This document shows, piece after piece, positions 8,644 through 17,473 of a stretch of 64,000 nt of DNA. The translations under genes were made by a program, and so were the position numbers. Source of the stretch: Cytobacillus sp. NCCP-133 (GTDB lineage: Bacteria > Bacillota > Bacilli > Bacillales > Cytobacillaceae); contig NZ_BRVM01000003.1 of NCBI RefSeq assembly GCF_026011715.1, forward strand, positions 189,297 through 253,296, read 5' to 3'. The notes below the pieces were generated by a model. The model saw only the letters and a list, made by a program, of their open reading frames with translations. It made no database searches and had not been told where the DNA came from. Every line of letters begins with the position of its first letter. The stretch's first letter is position 1.

Positions 8644-8825
8644 TGACCGATAAAATGAAAATCTGACCGATATCGATAGCAAAGTGACCGATATATTCAA
8701 TTTTTGACCGATAAATAGGACAAAGTGACAGATATATTCAAATTCTGACTGATATCCTGGCAAAGAGACTGATCGATTCAATTTCTATCTGCTATCTTTG
8801 ATCCAAGACCGATCGATTCAAGTTC
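8644..8825. repeat. Tandem array of a 20-bp unit (9 copies, two alternating types)
   Basis: Units start at 8644, 8664, 8685, 8705, 8726, 8746, 8766, 8786 and 8806, a strict 20-21 bp step. Each opens with TGACCGATA or a variant. Odd units continue ATTCAAATTC-like, even units TCNTGGCAAAG-like, so the true repeat is a 41-bp pair. The first units are closest to the consensus and the later ones decay. It lies between the oxidase and the spore protein gene with no reading frame. It is not CRISPR: there are no unrelated spacers. Confidence 0.85.
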
Positions 8826-8855
8826 CCGCAGAATTTCTCACAATCTAAGGGAAAC

Positions 8856-8893
8856 AAAACTGCATGACAGGAACGAACCCATCATGCAGTTTT
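8856..8893 (-). terminator. Terminator of the spore protein gene
   Basis: CTGCATGA and TCATGCAG form the stem, with T runs on both sides, directly after the spore protein stop codon. Confidence 0.85.
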
Positions 8894-8894
8894 A

Positions 8895-9086
8895 TTAGAA
8901 TGGTTTATTCGGCTCATATGTCGGCTGCTGGTTTTGTGCCTGATACTGCTGGCTTTTGGCTGCCGCATCTTGAACGTTTTCTTCAAGAGCAAACTCTGTA
9001 TCCATTGCTTTATTAAATTGCTCCGCCTGGTTTTGGGCAGCTACTACCTGCTGTTCTTCTGTTACTTTATTCGGCTGCTTTGGCAT
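8895..9086 (-). CDS. sspE: Gamma-type small acid-soluble spore protein
   Basis: A 63-residue, very Gln- and Ala-rich protein with FALEENVQ and a repeated Q-AQNQ pattern ending in TYEPNKPF. This size and composition fit the gamma-type SASP family, a storage protein packed in the spore core and broken down by the GPR protease at germination. The germination-protease-like site is TEFALEE, matching the TEFASE motif of known gamma SASPs. The ATG at 9086 is preceded by AAGGAGAGATACAG; the frame is open further upstream but that part runs into a repeat element and is not coding. It shows that the organism is a spore former. Expression should depend on sigma-G. Confidence 0.85.
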   Translation of the reverse strand: MPKQPNKVTEEQQVVAAQNQAEQFNKAMDTEFALEENVQDAAAKSQQYQAQNQQPTYEPNKPF

Positions 9087-9157
9087 CTGTATCTCTCCTT
9101 TGTTTTTTAGAGGCTCTTTTCGTATAGATTGTTGTTTTTGGACTATAAAGCTTGCCC

Positions 9158-9341
9158 GTTGATTTCCGCTCCAGTCACTTGCTTTCCGCGGGGAGGAACG
9201 GAAGCCTCTTCGGCGTTTCACGCCTGTGGGTTCTCCCGCAACCTCTCTTCCCGCAGGACATTGAATAAGCTTCCTCGAATGAACACCGCACGAAGGAAAT
9301 GCGGCATTTTCGAGGATCAAGTGCCTTCCGCTCCAATCAAC
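9158..9341. repeat. Bacillaceae dispersed palindromic repeat (MITE-like)
   Basis: The segment begins GTTGATTTCCGCTCCAG and ends CCGCTCCAATCAAC, so the ends read GTTGATT inward on both strands. The inside has GCTTTCCGCGGGGAGG, GAAGCCTC and CCCGCAGGA blocks. From memory, such GGAGCGGAA/TTTCCGC elements of 150-200 bp are found many times in Bacillus, Geobacillus and Oceanobacillus intergenic DNA. There is no coding potential. Confidence 0.65.
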
Positions 9342-9442
9342 TCAGTTAGTAAAATTAGTTTGTAAGCAACACCCTTTGCGAAAACAGCCTTTTTAGAAGT
9401 ATAAATATAGATTTTCCAAAGACTCAGGCACTATTCACCTTT

Positions 9443-9682
9443 TTACAGATTCACCTTAGTTCCGGAAAAATGGTGACTACTTTCACAGCCGTTTTTCCGA
9501 TCGGCTCCATCGCACTCGGCATATAAAGAGCAGATGCCTTTTCCCAGGAAAGTCCAGCACGGTTCTGTGCGAATTATGAATTTCCCCCTCCAGATAATGA
9601 ACCAGCGCATTCTCCGTATCCTTAATGGCTGATTCCATCGTATAAATATGGATTTAATTTCTTTTTCAGATAATAAAAGCAT
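9443..9682 (-). pseudogene. Remnant of an ornithine cyclodeaminase family gene (N-terminal part)
   Basis: Joining frames on the minus strand gives MLLLSEKEIKSIF, then ESAIKDTENALVHYLEGE, HRTVLDFP and SALYMPSAMEPIG, ending VVTIFPE. This tracks the start of the intact cyclodeaminase at 33156-34130 (MLILNEQLIQSIY, DAIRDVEAMLVAIHQG, QRTVLNVPE, VLYMPSSDG, KIVSIFPD). At least two frameshifts occur and the rest of the gene is gone. It follows an MFS fragment in the same order as the intact pair. Confidence 0.75.
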
Positions 9683-9759
9683 GAAATCTGCCTTTCTTCA
9701 GTTTAAGCTTTTTGATCGGTCCCAAGGCCTGTATGGATTGAATCATCCCCTGCCAGATC

Positions 9760-9903
9760 CTAAGCCAGGTCCTGATTGCTTCGGTTACGGACAGATGCAA
9801 TCGCAATTAAAGAAATGGCTGCGGCAAGCATGATATAAAGCGCCACAGGAACATAGGAATTGTCGCAGGCATTCAGCAAAGCCGTTGCATGTGAGAGAAG
9901 CGG
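9760..9903 (-). pseudogene. Remnant of an MHS-type MFS transporter (C-terminal end)
   Basis: The frame reads SHATALLNACDNSYVPVALY and then IMLAAAISLIAI, almost the same as the C terminus of the intact transporter at 34167-35474 (ATALLASFDNSYVPVALY, IMFTALVSLIAI). Everything upstream of this stretch is lost. With the cyclodeaminase scrap 80 bp further on, it forms the junction of a deleted second copy of that operon. Confidence 0.8.
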
Positions 9904-10074
9904 TTCCTCCTGCCAATCATAGTTTATATTATTTTGATATTTCAATATATTTTAACAATTCGTTTATTAAATAGAACTTATTTCCCTGTCCCCTTCCTGA
10001 GGTGAAAGTATGGGAATGTTTTTGATATAATCATAATACTTAGATGGAATTTGACCTTAACTGGAGTGAACACG

Positions 10075-11247
10075 TTGAATACAAAAAAAGCACTGCCTCT
10101 TTTATTCGCAGTTATGTTTCTTGTCATGGTAGGGTTTGGAATCATTATTCCAGTCATACCCTTTTATGCGGAAGAGTTGGGGGCTTCACCAACAGAACTG
10201 GGCCTGTTAATGGCCGTTTATTCGTTAATGCAGCTGCTGTTTGCACCTATGTGGGGACGAATTTCCGATAAAATCGGACGCAAGCCGGTCATTATGATCG
10301 GGATTTTTGGCCTTGGCCTTTCTTTTTTCATGATGGCGTTATCTACTGAGCTTTGGATGCTGTTTGCCGCAAGAATCATCGGAGGCTTCCTATCCTCCGC
10401 CAATATGCCGACTGTTATGGCCTACGTAGCAGATATCACTTCTGAAGAGGACCGGGGAAAAGGAATGGGCATTATTGGTGCTGCTGTAGGTTTAGGATTT
10501 ATTTTCGGCCCGGCAATCGGCGGCATCTTTTCCCGGGAAAGTTTGAATGTCCCTTTTTACGCGGCAGGAGCATCTTCGTTTATCACGTTTTTTCTTGTTA
10601 TGCTTGTGCTGAAAGAATCCCTTTCACCAGAGCAGCGCAGTCAGGGAACGGCTAAGCGGCCAGGACTTTTAACAGCTTTAAGCGGGAACACTGGAATTTT
10701 GTTTATTCTTCAGCTGTTTGTTTCGCTGTCACTGGCAGGCCTTGAAGCAACTTTTGCTTATTTTGCAGCTGCCAAGGCTGGCCTTGGCACAGTGGAGCTT
10801 GGCTATATCTTTATGATAATGGGATTTGGAGGCGCCCTTGTGCAGGGCGGTCTGGTAGGACGAATGACGAAAAAGTACGGAGAAGGAGCTGTCATTCAGC
10901 TGGGGATCATCATCTCCGCCATTGGCTTTGGGCTTATTCTCCTGGTTGACAGTTTTACAACAGCAGCGATTTTCTTAACAGTTTTCGGCATAGGAAACGG
11001 GTTTATCCGTCCAAGCGTTTCTTCCCTGCTGACAAAGACATCTCAGACTGGACACGGCAGCACGACCGGCCTGCTGTCATCCTTTGATTCCCTGGGACGC
11101 ATTATCGGGCCCCCGCTTGGCGGTTGGCTTTTTACCATGAGCATCGGTGCCCCGTACATCTCGGGAATCCTGCTTTCCGGAATGGCATTCGTGTTGTATC
11201 GTGTATATTCATCCAAGGTAAACAGAACCCAATCAATTACATCTTAA
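10075..11247 (+). CDS. MFS multidrug/tetracycline-type efflux transporter
   Basis: 390 residues, 12 membrane segments. GRISDKIGRKP after the second helix is MFS motif A, and GFGIIIPVIPFYAEELGASP in the first helix region is typical of drug:H+ antiporter-1 members related to TetA and NorA. This family exports drugs or metabolites in exchange for protons. The TTG at 10075 has CTGGAGTGAACACG in front, so I place the start there rather than at 10051. A TATAAT-like box (TGATATAATC) lies about 50 bp upstream. No regulator is adjacent. The substrate is unknown. Confidence 0.85.
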   Translation: MNTKKALPLLFAVMFLVMVGFGIIIPVIPFYAEELGASPTELGLLMAVYSLMQLLFAPMWGRISDKIGRKPVIMIGIFGLGLSFFMMALSTELWMLFAARIIGGFLSSANMPTVMAYVADITSEEDRGKGMGIIGAAVGLGFIFGPAIGGIFSRESLNVPFYAAGASSFITFFLVMLVLKESLSPEQRSQGTAKRPGLLTALSGNTGILFILQLFVSLSLAGLEATFAYFAAAKAGLGTVELGYIFMIMGFGGALVQGGLVGRMTKKYGEGAVIQLGIIISAIGFGLILLVDSFTTAAIFLTVFGIGNGFIRPSVSSLLTKTSQTGHGSTTGLLSSFDSLGRIIGPPLGGWLFTMSIGAPYISGILLSGMAFVLYRVYSSKVNRTQSITS

Positions 11248-11252
11248 ATAAG

Positions 11253-11280
11253 AAAAGGAGGCTGCTCATGCCTCCTTTTT
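11253..11280. terminator. Bidirectional terminator between convergent genes
   Basis: AAAAGGAGGC and GCCTCCTTTTT around a 7-base loop sit between the ends of the MFS gene (plus) and the methyltransferase gene (minus). Confidence 0.9.
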
Positions 11281-11876
11281 CATTTTTGCAATATAGCCTG
11301 AATCACATGCCCCGTACCAGTATGGCCTTTTCCTTCGACTCTCTCCTGTTCGCCATAAAAGAAATGAAGGACTTTATAGCCCTGAATCCATTGAAGAATA
11401 TCTGCAGGATGATAGACCATATCCACGCTTTTCGGCCCGCCTGTTCCGTAGCGGAGCTGATCCTCTGAATAGACCTCAAGCATGACAATTCCACCCGGCT
11501 TGACAACGGAAACCAGCTTATCAAATACGGTTTTTTGGTCTTTTTTCAGAAAATGGCCGAAAACCATTATGGAAGCGTCATATTCACCGGATGGCACAGA
11601 ATCATGAATCAGATCCTTCTGCCCTGTTTCCACACTGACCTGATGGCGCTCAGCCAGCTGCTGTGTTTTGTTTAAGCCGCTTTGCGTATAATCCCATGCT
11701 GTTACATCATGCCCTTGTCCAGCAAGGAATACAGCATTTCGGCCCTCCCCCTCGGCAAAGGCAACAACTTTTTTGTGCCCTTCAAGCCGCCATGCCTGCT
11801 CTCTGATGAATTCATTGGGCTCTTCACCATATAAATAGCCTTCTTGAGAAAACTTTTCTTCCCATAGATTAGCCAA
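11280..11876 (-). CDS. Class I SAM-dependent methyltransferase (TehB-like)
   Basis: About 198 residues. VVAFAEGEGRNAVFLAGQGHDVTAWDYTQSG is motif I of class I methyltransferases with the EGEGRNA form seen in TehB/thiopurine-like enzymes. VKPGGIVMLEVYSEDQL is the post-III strand. The N-terminal WEEKFSQEGYLYGEEPNEFI is the substrate-side helix of this subgroup. The best start is TTG 11876, eight bases after GAAGGAG; longer forms up to 11954 lack a ribosome site. Substrate unknown; tellurite or small thiols are the usual guesses for the family. Confidence 0.8.
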   Translation of the reverse strand: MANLWEEKFSQEGYLYGEEPNEFIREQAWRLEGHKKVVAFAEGEGRNAVFLAGQGHDVTAWDYTQSGLNKTQQLAERHQVSVETGQKDLIHDSVPSGEYDASIMVFGHFLKKDQKTVFDKLVSVVKPGGIVMLEVYSEDQLRYGTGGPKSVDMVYHPADILQWIQGYKVLHFFYGEQERVEGKGHTGTGHVIQAILQK

Positions 11877-11967
11877 TCTAACCACTCCTTCCTGATAAGG
11901 TATTCTAGGCGAGTTTATGGAAATCCTATTGGATAATGGAAAAAATGCCAGCAAGAGGAGGATAAAA

Positions 11968-12309
11968 ATGATAGAGCTGACAGCAATGGAAGAGGTGCAT
12001 CAATTTATTCAAAGCACTGAGCTCGGCCTTATATATGTGCTGCATGACAGCTGAAGCGTCTGTCATGGCCTGCTTCCTCAGGTTGAGGAAGTCTTGAAAG
12101 ATTATCCCCGTATAGAAGCACGGCTAGTAAATGCCGGCATGGTAACCGAAATAGCCGGGTTTCTGATGGTTTTCACAGTACCTGTGATTGCCTTATATCT
12201 CGATGGAAAAGAAGTTCTGAGGGAGGCCCGCTTTATACCGGTTGAAAAGCTTCGTGAAGATTTGAAAAGGATCTATGAAGGGGTTTTTGATGAAGACAAA
12301 AAGGATTGA
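11968..12309 (+). CDS. Thioredoxin-like protein with in-frame UGA at the first CxxC cysteine
   Basis: From ATG 11968 (behind GAGGAGGATAAAA) the frame reads MIELTAMEEVHQFIQ, LGLIYVLHDS, then TGA at 12052-12054, then SVCHGLLPQVEEVL and on to a natural stop at 12309. Without the stop this is a 113-residue thioredoxin fold: strand, U/C-S-V-C active site, helix, VNAGMVTEIAGF, cis-Pro strand FTVPVIALYLDGK. The UGA sits exactly where the first Cys of CxxC belongs. Either one base changed TGC/TGT to TGA and the gene is dead, or UGA is read as selenocysteine. A hairpin follows at 12073. No length decay is seen after the UGA. Translation from a later start would lack the active site. Confidence 0.6.
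12073..12091 (+). promoter_or_regulatory. Stem-loop downstream of the UGA (SECIS-like candidate)
   Basis: CTTCCTCA-GGT-TGAGGAAG is a perfect 8-bp hairpin with a GGU loop, 18 nt after the UGA (loop 26 nt after). Bacterial SECIS elements sit inside the coding region at about this distance and have a G early in the loop. The same bases encode LPQVEEV, so the match could be chance. Confidence 0.35.
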
Positions 12310-12345
12310 CGATTCTTTTCCGCCAGTCTCTTTTGACTTATTAGC

Positions 12346-12364
12346 TGCCCCATTCCCTGGGGCA
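12346..12364 (+). terminator. Terminator after the thioredoxin-like gene
   Basis: TGCCCC-ATTCCCT-GGGGCA followed by ATTAATTTT, 37 bp past the stop and facing the convergent transporter gene. Confidence 0.7.
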
Positions 12365-12445
12365 TTAATTTTACAATTCTAAGCCTGTTATAAATTATTT
12401 AAAGTTATCTTGAATGAGAGACTCTCCTTTTCTGCTTACAAAAAC

Positions 12446-13982
12446 CTATACAAGGCCCGGATCAGGCTCTTCCTCCGGCTTTACTTTTTTTGTTTTTTTC
12501 CTTGCCGCGCTTTTTGCAGGAACTTCTTTTCTAAAATCCTGTAGAATAGCAATGGACATAGCAATCAGTACGAAGGTCAGCGGGAATGCACTGACGATTA
12601 TAGCTGTCTGCATGGCATTAAGTCCGCCCGATAGCATTAACACGATCGCCGAGGCGGTTAAAAATAGCCCCCAGATAACTTTTACAATATTAGGCGGATT
12701 CAAGTCACCATTTGTTGTTTGCATACCCAGAACAAAAGTTGCTGAATCAGCTGAGGTTACAAAGAAACTTGTAATGAGCAATAGTGTTACGATTACTAAA
12801 ACACCTGAAAATGCCAATCGGTCATACACAAAGAATAATGCTGTCTCAAGGCTTTGGCCGGCAATATTTACCCCTTCAAAATATTCATAGTAAATAGCTG
12901 TCCCGCCAAATACACTAAACCAAAAGGCACACACCAGTGCTGGTATGACGAGTACAGCGATCATGAATTCCCGGACGGTTCTCCCTTTGGATACACGGGC
13001 AATAAAGGTTCCGACAAATGGGGCCCAGGCAATCCACCAGGCCCAATAAAAAATGGTCCTGTATCCATGTTGCCTGTTCTTCATTAAAAGGGGCAAGTCT
13101 TAACCCCATACTAGGCAGGTTTTGTATATAACTGCCCAATGTCGTTGTAAATAGATCGAGAACAAAGCCTGTTGGCGCTAACATCAGGAAAGCAAATAGA
13201 AGAATGACTGCAAGAACTAAATTGGCATTGCTTAAATATTTGATGCCTCTTTGAAGGCCCGTACTAGCTGATAGGATAAACAAGACTGTCACGATGGCAA
13301 TAATAATAAGCTGGACAGTAAAGTTATTGGGCACCCCTGCCACATAATGAAGTCCCCCGTTGATCTGGGCCGCTCCCAATCCAAGAGAGGCTGCGACTCC
13401 AAAAATGGTTGCAAAGACCGCCACACTATCCACGATGATGCCAATTACCCCTTTCGCTCTGCTGCCGATAAGAGGAGTTAATGTAATACTCTTTAATCCA
13501 GGCTGCTTCTTTCGGAATTTATAATAAGCTAGGACAAGGGCTATGACAAAGTAAATCGCCCAGGCATGAAACCCCCAATGCAAATAGGTGTATCGTAAAG
13601 CCACTCTTGCAGCCTCGGGAGTTCCTCCTTCAACAATCGGCGGACTCATAAAGTGGGAAATGGGTTCAGATACCCCAAAAAATAACAATCCTATTCCCAT
13701 TCCAGCACTGAAGAGCATCGCAAACCATGTACTGCGATTAAAATCCGGCTTATCTTCATCTGCCCCCAATTTAATTTTTCCATATTTGCTGAAAATTAAA
13801 AAGATAGAAAATATAAGAAAAAAAGTAGCTGAAAGCTGATAAAACCAGCCAAATGAATCGAGGAAGTACACCTTCGTTTTATCCATAACATTACCTAATT
13901 GAACGGGTGCAACCATTCCCCAGATGACGAAGATGCTTGCAATGACCAAAGAGATCCAGAATACACTTGTTACCTTTTTCAA
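12446..13982 (-). pseudogene. opuD: BCCT-family glycine betaine transporter with a frameshift (OpuD type)
   Basis: The first part (13982 down to about 13060) has the BCCT helices, including FNRSTWFAMLFSAGMGIGLL and HWGFHAWAIYF. The second part continues in another frame with TIFYWAWWIAWAPFVGTFIA, the conserved BCCT signature, and ends with a Lys-rich tail at 12446. The switch lies around 13042-13066 in a run of A/T bases. Together the two parts make a full-length protein of about 510 residues, so a one-base indel or a sequencing error broke one gene. An intact version would import glycine betaine with sodium in osmotic stress. Starts at ATG 13982. Confidence 0.85.
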
Positions 13983-14132
13983 AGCGCGGACAACTCCCTT
14001 ATAGAAAAATAGGATAATGTTATGTTTCCCGAATACTGAAAAAGCATGAATGAAAGGGGACCATCATACACAAACTCAAAAAAAATGTTTGAGCAATTCA
14101 TTACACGCAAGAAAGGTGGAGTCGACTGTCAA

Positions 14133-14300
14133 GGGACAACAATCATAAAGACAAGCCTTGTTAGAAGGCGGTTTTTCCTTCTGAAGGGCTTGTCAAGTCT
14201 TTCGTCCCTAGGACGCAACAAGACATGCTTGTGACCTCGTGGGGAGAGGAGAGGCTGCTTGCGCTAAGACGGTCATCTAAGTTCAAAGGGGTATAAATTC
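14133..14300. repeat. Dispersed Bacillaceae repeat (copy 2)
   Basis: The stretch has GACAAGCC and GGGCTTGTC facing each other, then CTAGGACGCAACAAGACATG, CTTGTGACCTCG and GCTTGCGCTAAGACGG, ending in TCTAAGTTCAAAGGG, which also occurs near 7312. The blocks match my memory of a GC-rich intergenic repeat of Bacillus that carries GTCTAGCTCC and CGAGGTCACAAG. No coding potential. Confidence 0.5.
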
Positions 14301-14330
14301 AAAAGGAGAGCCTGGGAGGCACTCCTTTTT
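14301..14330 (-). terminator. Terminator of the small lipoprotein gene
   Basis: AAAAAGGAGTGCCTCCCAGG on the minus strand folds back on CTCTCCTTTT, about 23 bp past the stop. Confidence 0.7.
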
Positions 14331-14352
14331 CTTAACGGTTCTGTTCATTTCC

Positions 14353-14502
14353 TTACTCATCATCAATCTCGCCGTCACCCATTTCATCCTCTTCCTCGAC
14401 ATCCTCCACTTGTTCCCCTTCTTCAGGCTTTTCATCATTTCCACAGCCCGTTAATGTGAAGAAAGAAAGGGATAAGAAAAACATCAATAAGAACTTTTTC
14501 AT
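14353..14502 (-). CDS. Small acidic lipoprotein (49 residues)
   Basis: This gene is too short for usual gene callers. MKKFLLMFFLSLSFFTLTGC is a lipoprotein signal peptide with lipobox LTGC (Cys20), followed by a very acidic tail (EEGEQVEDVEEEDEMGDG). After processing about 30 residues would remain anchored to the outer face of the membrane. The ATG follows AAGGAGGTTTAGAA, and a terminator follows the stop. Function unknown; similar short acidic lipoproteins are common in Bacillus. Confidence 0.75.
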   Translation of the reverse strand: MKKFLLMFFLSLSFFTLTGCGNDEKPEEGEQVEDVEEEDEMGDGEIDDE

Positions 14503-14780
14503 TTCTAAACCTCCTTTTCCTTAGCTTTGCAAAAAGGCAAACGATATATGTACAGTTCTCGACAGGTGCAGCCGCTTTTCTTCCAGGCAAAAATCATTTC
14601 TTCCATCACCTTTCTGTAAATCGATCCTCCATTATGGTAAAATTATCGGCCAAAAGCAAAGGCAGGAATGGCTACAGGGAGCGCACGCAAAAGTTGCAGT
14701 GCCTTAACACCTGTAATAACAAAAAGAAAAGCGCAAGGCGCCTTGCCCACAAAGGAGAATTTAATAATTTCCAAAAAAAA

Positions 14781-14820
14781 TAAAAAAAGAACCTTAACCC
14801 ACATTCGGATCAAAGGTTCT
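14781..14820 (-). terminator. Terminator of mqo
   Basis: AGAACCTT and AAGGTTCT with a long T run on the minus strand, 14 bp past the mqo stop. Confidence 0.85.
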
Positions 14821-14833
14821 ATATTTCTAAGAA

Positions 14834-16345
14834 TTAGCTATAGGCAAGTTCTTGCTGGTTTTCTTTTTCGCTGAGTCCGAGGACCTGTGCAGTTGAAGTA
14901 TGAATTTCATGGAACAGCTCTGGGTGTTCAGATAGTGACACACCGTACGACGGAATCATTTCCTTAATTTTAAAATGCCACTCTTCCATATGCTGCGGGA
15001 AGCATTTCTTCAATACTTCAAGCATAACATTAACGGCAGTAGATGCTCCCGGCGAAGCACCGAGTAATGCAGCAACCGAGCCATCAGAGGCACTGACCAC
15101 TTCTGTGCCGAATTGAAGGGTTCCTTTTCCTGCATCCGTATCTTTGATTACCTGTACACGCTGGCCTGCCACAACGACACTCCAGTCTTCACTCTGGGCA
15201 TTTGGAATAAACTCGCGTAATTCTTCTACGCGCTGTTCATGGGATAGCATGACCTGCTGGATCAGGTATTTTGTCAACGCCATCTCTTTTACGCCTGCAG
15301 CCAGCATGGTGATGACATTATTGGGTTTAATGGAACTGATCAGATCCATATTGGAACCCGTTTTTAAGAACTTAGGCGAGAAGCCGGCAAACGGTCCAAA
15401 CAGCAATGATTTCTTATTATCAATATATCTAGTATCAAGATGCGGCACGGACATCGGAGGAGCACCAACTTTTGCTTTTCCGTACACTTTTGCATGATGC
15501 TTCTCGACAATTTCCTGATTGTTGCAAGTCAGGAATAGCCCGCTTACCGGGAATCCGCCTATATGTTTTGATTCTGGGATGCCAGTCTTTTGCAGTAAAT
15601 GCAGGCTTCCGCCACCGCCGCCGATAAAGACGAACTTTGCCTGATGGTTTTCGGTTCTGCCGCTGGCAATATCACGTACTTTTACATTCCATGATCCATC
15701 ATCAGCACGCTTTAAATCCTCAACGCTATGCTGGTAGTGAACGTTAACATTTTTAGTCTTTAAGTGATCAAACATCATGCGTGTTAACGCACCAAAGTTG
15801 ACATCCGTTCCAGAGTCGATTTTTGTGGCTGCAATCGGTTCATCCGATGCACGGCCTTCCATCATCAGCGGAATCCATTCCTTCAGCTTTTCAGGATCAT
15901 CTGAAAACTCCATTCCCTGAAACAGCGGATTAGCTGACAGCGCTTCCAGCCGCTTTTTCAAAAACGTTACATTCTTTTCCCCTTGTACAAAACTCATATG
16001 AGGGATTGGCATAATAAAGTCATGCGGATTACGAATCAGCTTGTTTTCTACAAGATAAGCCCAAAATTGTCTCGAAAGCTGGAATTGTTCATTCACATTT
16101 ATTGCTTTGCCAATATCTATTGATCCATCTGATTTTTCGGATGTATAGTTAAGCTCGCACAATGCAGCATGGCCCGTCCCTGCATTATTCCATTCGTTAG
16201 AGCTTTCTTCTCCTGCGCTTGCGAGCTTCTCAAACACTTTGATTTCCCATTCAGGTGCTAACTCTTTCAGTAAAGACCCCAAAGTTGCGCTCATGATTCC
16301 GGCACCAATTAAGATAACGTCTGTTTTGTTCTGTACGCTGCTCAT
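14834..16345 (-). CDS. mqo: Malate:quinone oxidoreductase
   Basis: 503 residues, the usual Mqo length. It oxidises malate to oxaloacetate and passes electrons to menaquinone, acting at the inner face of the membrane as a peripheral FAD enzyme. The N terminus has the FAD motif [39 protein letters not shown] is the Mqo signature; [20 protein letters not shown] and [14 protein letters not shown] are also family hallmarks. There is no neighbour on the same strand. It gives a route parallel to malate dehydrogenase. ATG 16345 has AAGGAAGG upstream. Confidence 0.95.
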   Translation of the reverse strand: MSSVQNKTDVILIGAGIMSATLGSLLKELAPEWEIKVFEKLASAGEESSNEWNNAGTGHAALCELNYTSEKSDGSIDIGKAINVNEQFQLSRQFWAYLVENKLIRNPHDFIMPIPHMSFVQGEKNVTFLKKRLEALSANPLFQGMEFSDDPEKLKEWIPLMMEGRASDEPIAATKIDSGTDVNFGALTRMMFDHLKTKNVNVHYQHSVEDLKRADDGSWNVKVRDIASGRTENHQAKFVFIGGGGGSLHLLQKTGIPESKHIGGFPVSGLFLTCNNQEIVEKHHAKVYGKAKVGAPPMSVPHLDTRYIDNKKSLLFGPFAGFSPKFLKTGSNMDLISSIKPNNVITMLAAGVKEMALTKYLIQQVMLSHEQRVEELREFIPNAQSEDWSVVVAGQRVQVIKDTDAGKGTLQFGTEVVSASDGSVAALLGASPGASTAVNVMLEVLKKCFPQHMEEWHFKIKEMIPSYGVSLSEHPELFHEIHTSTAQVLGLSEKENQQELAYS

Positions 16346-16722
16346 TTTAAACCTTCCTTATCTCAGATATTTGCCAAAAACTGCAGGCATTCTGCTCAGA
16401 TGTCACCACTAGAAAGGCATCACCCAAGGACAAACCTTTTCCGTCTCACAAACAACATATTCTATTCCATAATAATAATTTATAGGGTAAGTTATCTAGT
16501 TTTATCTGATAATTATATACTATTTTAGACGAATTTAAAAGTGGCACGTAATTTTATAATTGCAAGCCTGTTAGACAATTTCTGGTTAAATTCCATTTTT
16601 TTCTATCTTTTTCATTTAAAAAGTCAGCCATACATTGAAAAGAAATAGTAGAAAAATAGCCGCAGCTTGCTGATCCAATGCAAAAAAGTGAAGATAAATT
16701 TCTCCACTTCCCCACTATAAAA
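16346..16722. other. AT-rich region upstream of mqo, no gene seen
   Basis: The 377 bp hold the mqo promoter region and the downstream flank of the Crp-type gene. I see no frame, repeat or clear riboswitch fold. Confidence 0.5.
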
Positions 16723-17394
16723 TCATTTATTCTTCAACACATCAGCAAGCCGGTGCAGTGCGTCATTCTGCCGAATGCTGTAATGACGCTCTTCCTTCTC
16801 CAAGTACCCCTTCTCACAAAATTGCACAAGAACATGCAGTAAGTGGCGATAGGATACACCTAAAAAATCACAGACGGTTACATGTTTCTCCTTATAAATT
16901 TCCCCATCAGCGGTTTGCAGGATAAAATCGGCCAGCCGGTTTTCAAGCGGAAAAGAAAGACTCTGGGAATACTTCTCAGCCATTTTCGTTGCTTTCATAC
17001 TTAAAAACTTAGTGAGTTCTCGGAGAAAGGTCGTATCTTCAAGCAGTCTTTTACGGCAGTGATGTAAGGGAATCGCAAAACAGATTAACTTCGAAGTGGC
17101 TTGGATCCCCTTTGTATAATACACTTCATGTAAAAGTTCCATTTCCCCTATATAATCATGGGCATTAATGAAGTTGATCAAGGAAACCTTCCCATTTTGA
17201 TACGTTAAGTAGATTTTGGCTTTTCCCTCAATGACATAATACAAATAATCCGGCCTCATGCCTTCGCGAATAATCCATTCATCCCGCTTATATTCGTGTA
17301 CTTCCATAAATTCCTCAATCGGAAAAGAAAATAAATGCGATATGGAGTGTTCTTCCAGGCAATACTGTTTTTTTTCCTGTTTGTAAATTTCCAT
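16723..17394 (-). CDS. Crp/Fnr-family regulator (YeiL-like)
   Basis: 223 residues. The N-terminal half is a cyclic-nucleotide-binding fold (DEWIIREGMRPDYLYYVIEG, then YIGEMELL). The C-terminal half is a winged helix with ENRLADFIL, TVCDFLGVSYRHLLHVLVQF as the recognition region. The arrangement resembles YeiL, a stationary-phase regulator in enterobacteria. It lacks a clear N-terminal Cys cluster of Fnr type. It is divergent from the MFS gene at 17474, with 79 bp between them, so it may control that transporter. The effector is unknown. Confidence 0.85.
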   Translation of the reverse strand: MEIYKQEKKQYCLEEHSISHLFSFPIEEFMEVHEYKRDEWIIREGMRPDYLYYVIEGKAKIYLTYQNGKVSLINFINAHDYIGEMELLHEVYYTKGIQATSKLICFAIPLHHCRKRLLEDTTFLRELTKFLSMKATKMAEKYSQSLSFPLENRLADFILQTADGEIYKEKHVTVCDFLGVSYRHLLHVLVQFCEKGYLEKEERHYSIRQNDALHRLADVLKNK

Positions 17395-17473
17395 TTCCCA
17401 CCCCGAAATAGGAGATATCTCATATTATTATACGCATCTTCCTGGTATCATGCAAATATCGGAGGGATCCTGA

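Noticed and set aside
8644-8825. CRISPR-like array
   Set aside because: The units follow each other without unique spacers; the step is 20-21 bp and no cas gene is near.
9087-9320. N-terminal extension of the spore protein
   Set aside because: It reads through a dispersed palindromic repeat; the 63-residue protein from ATG 9086 matches the known size.
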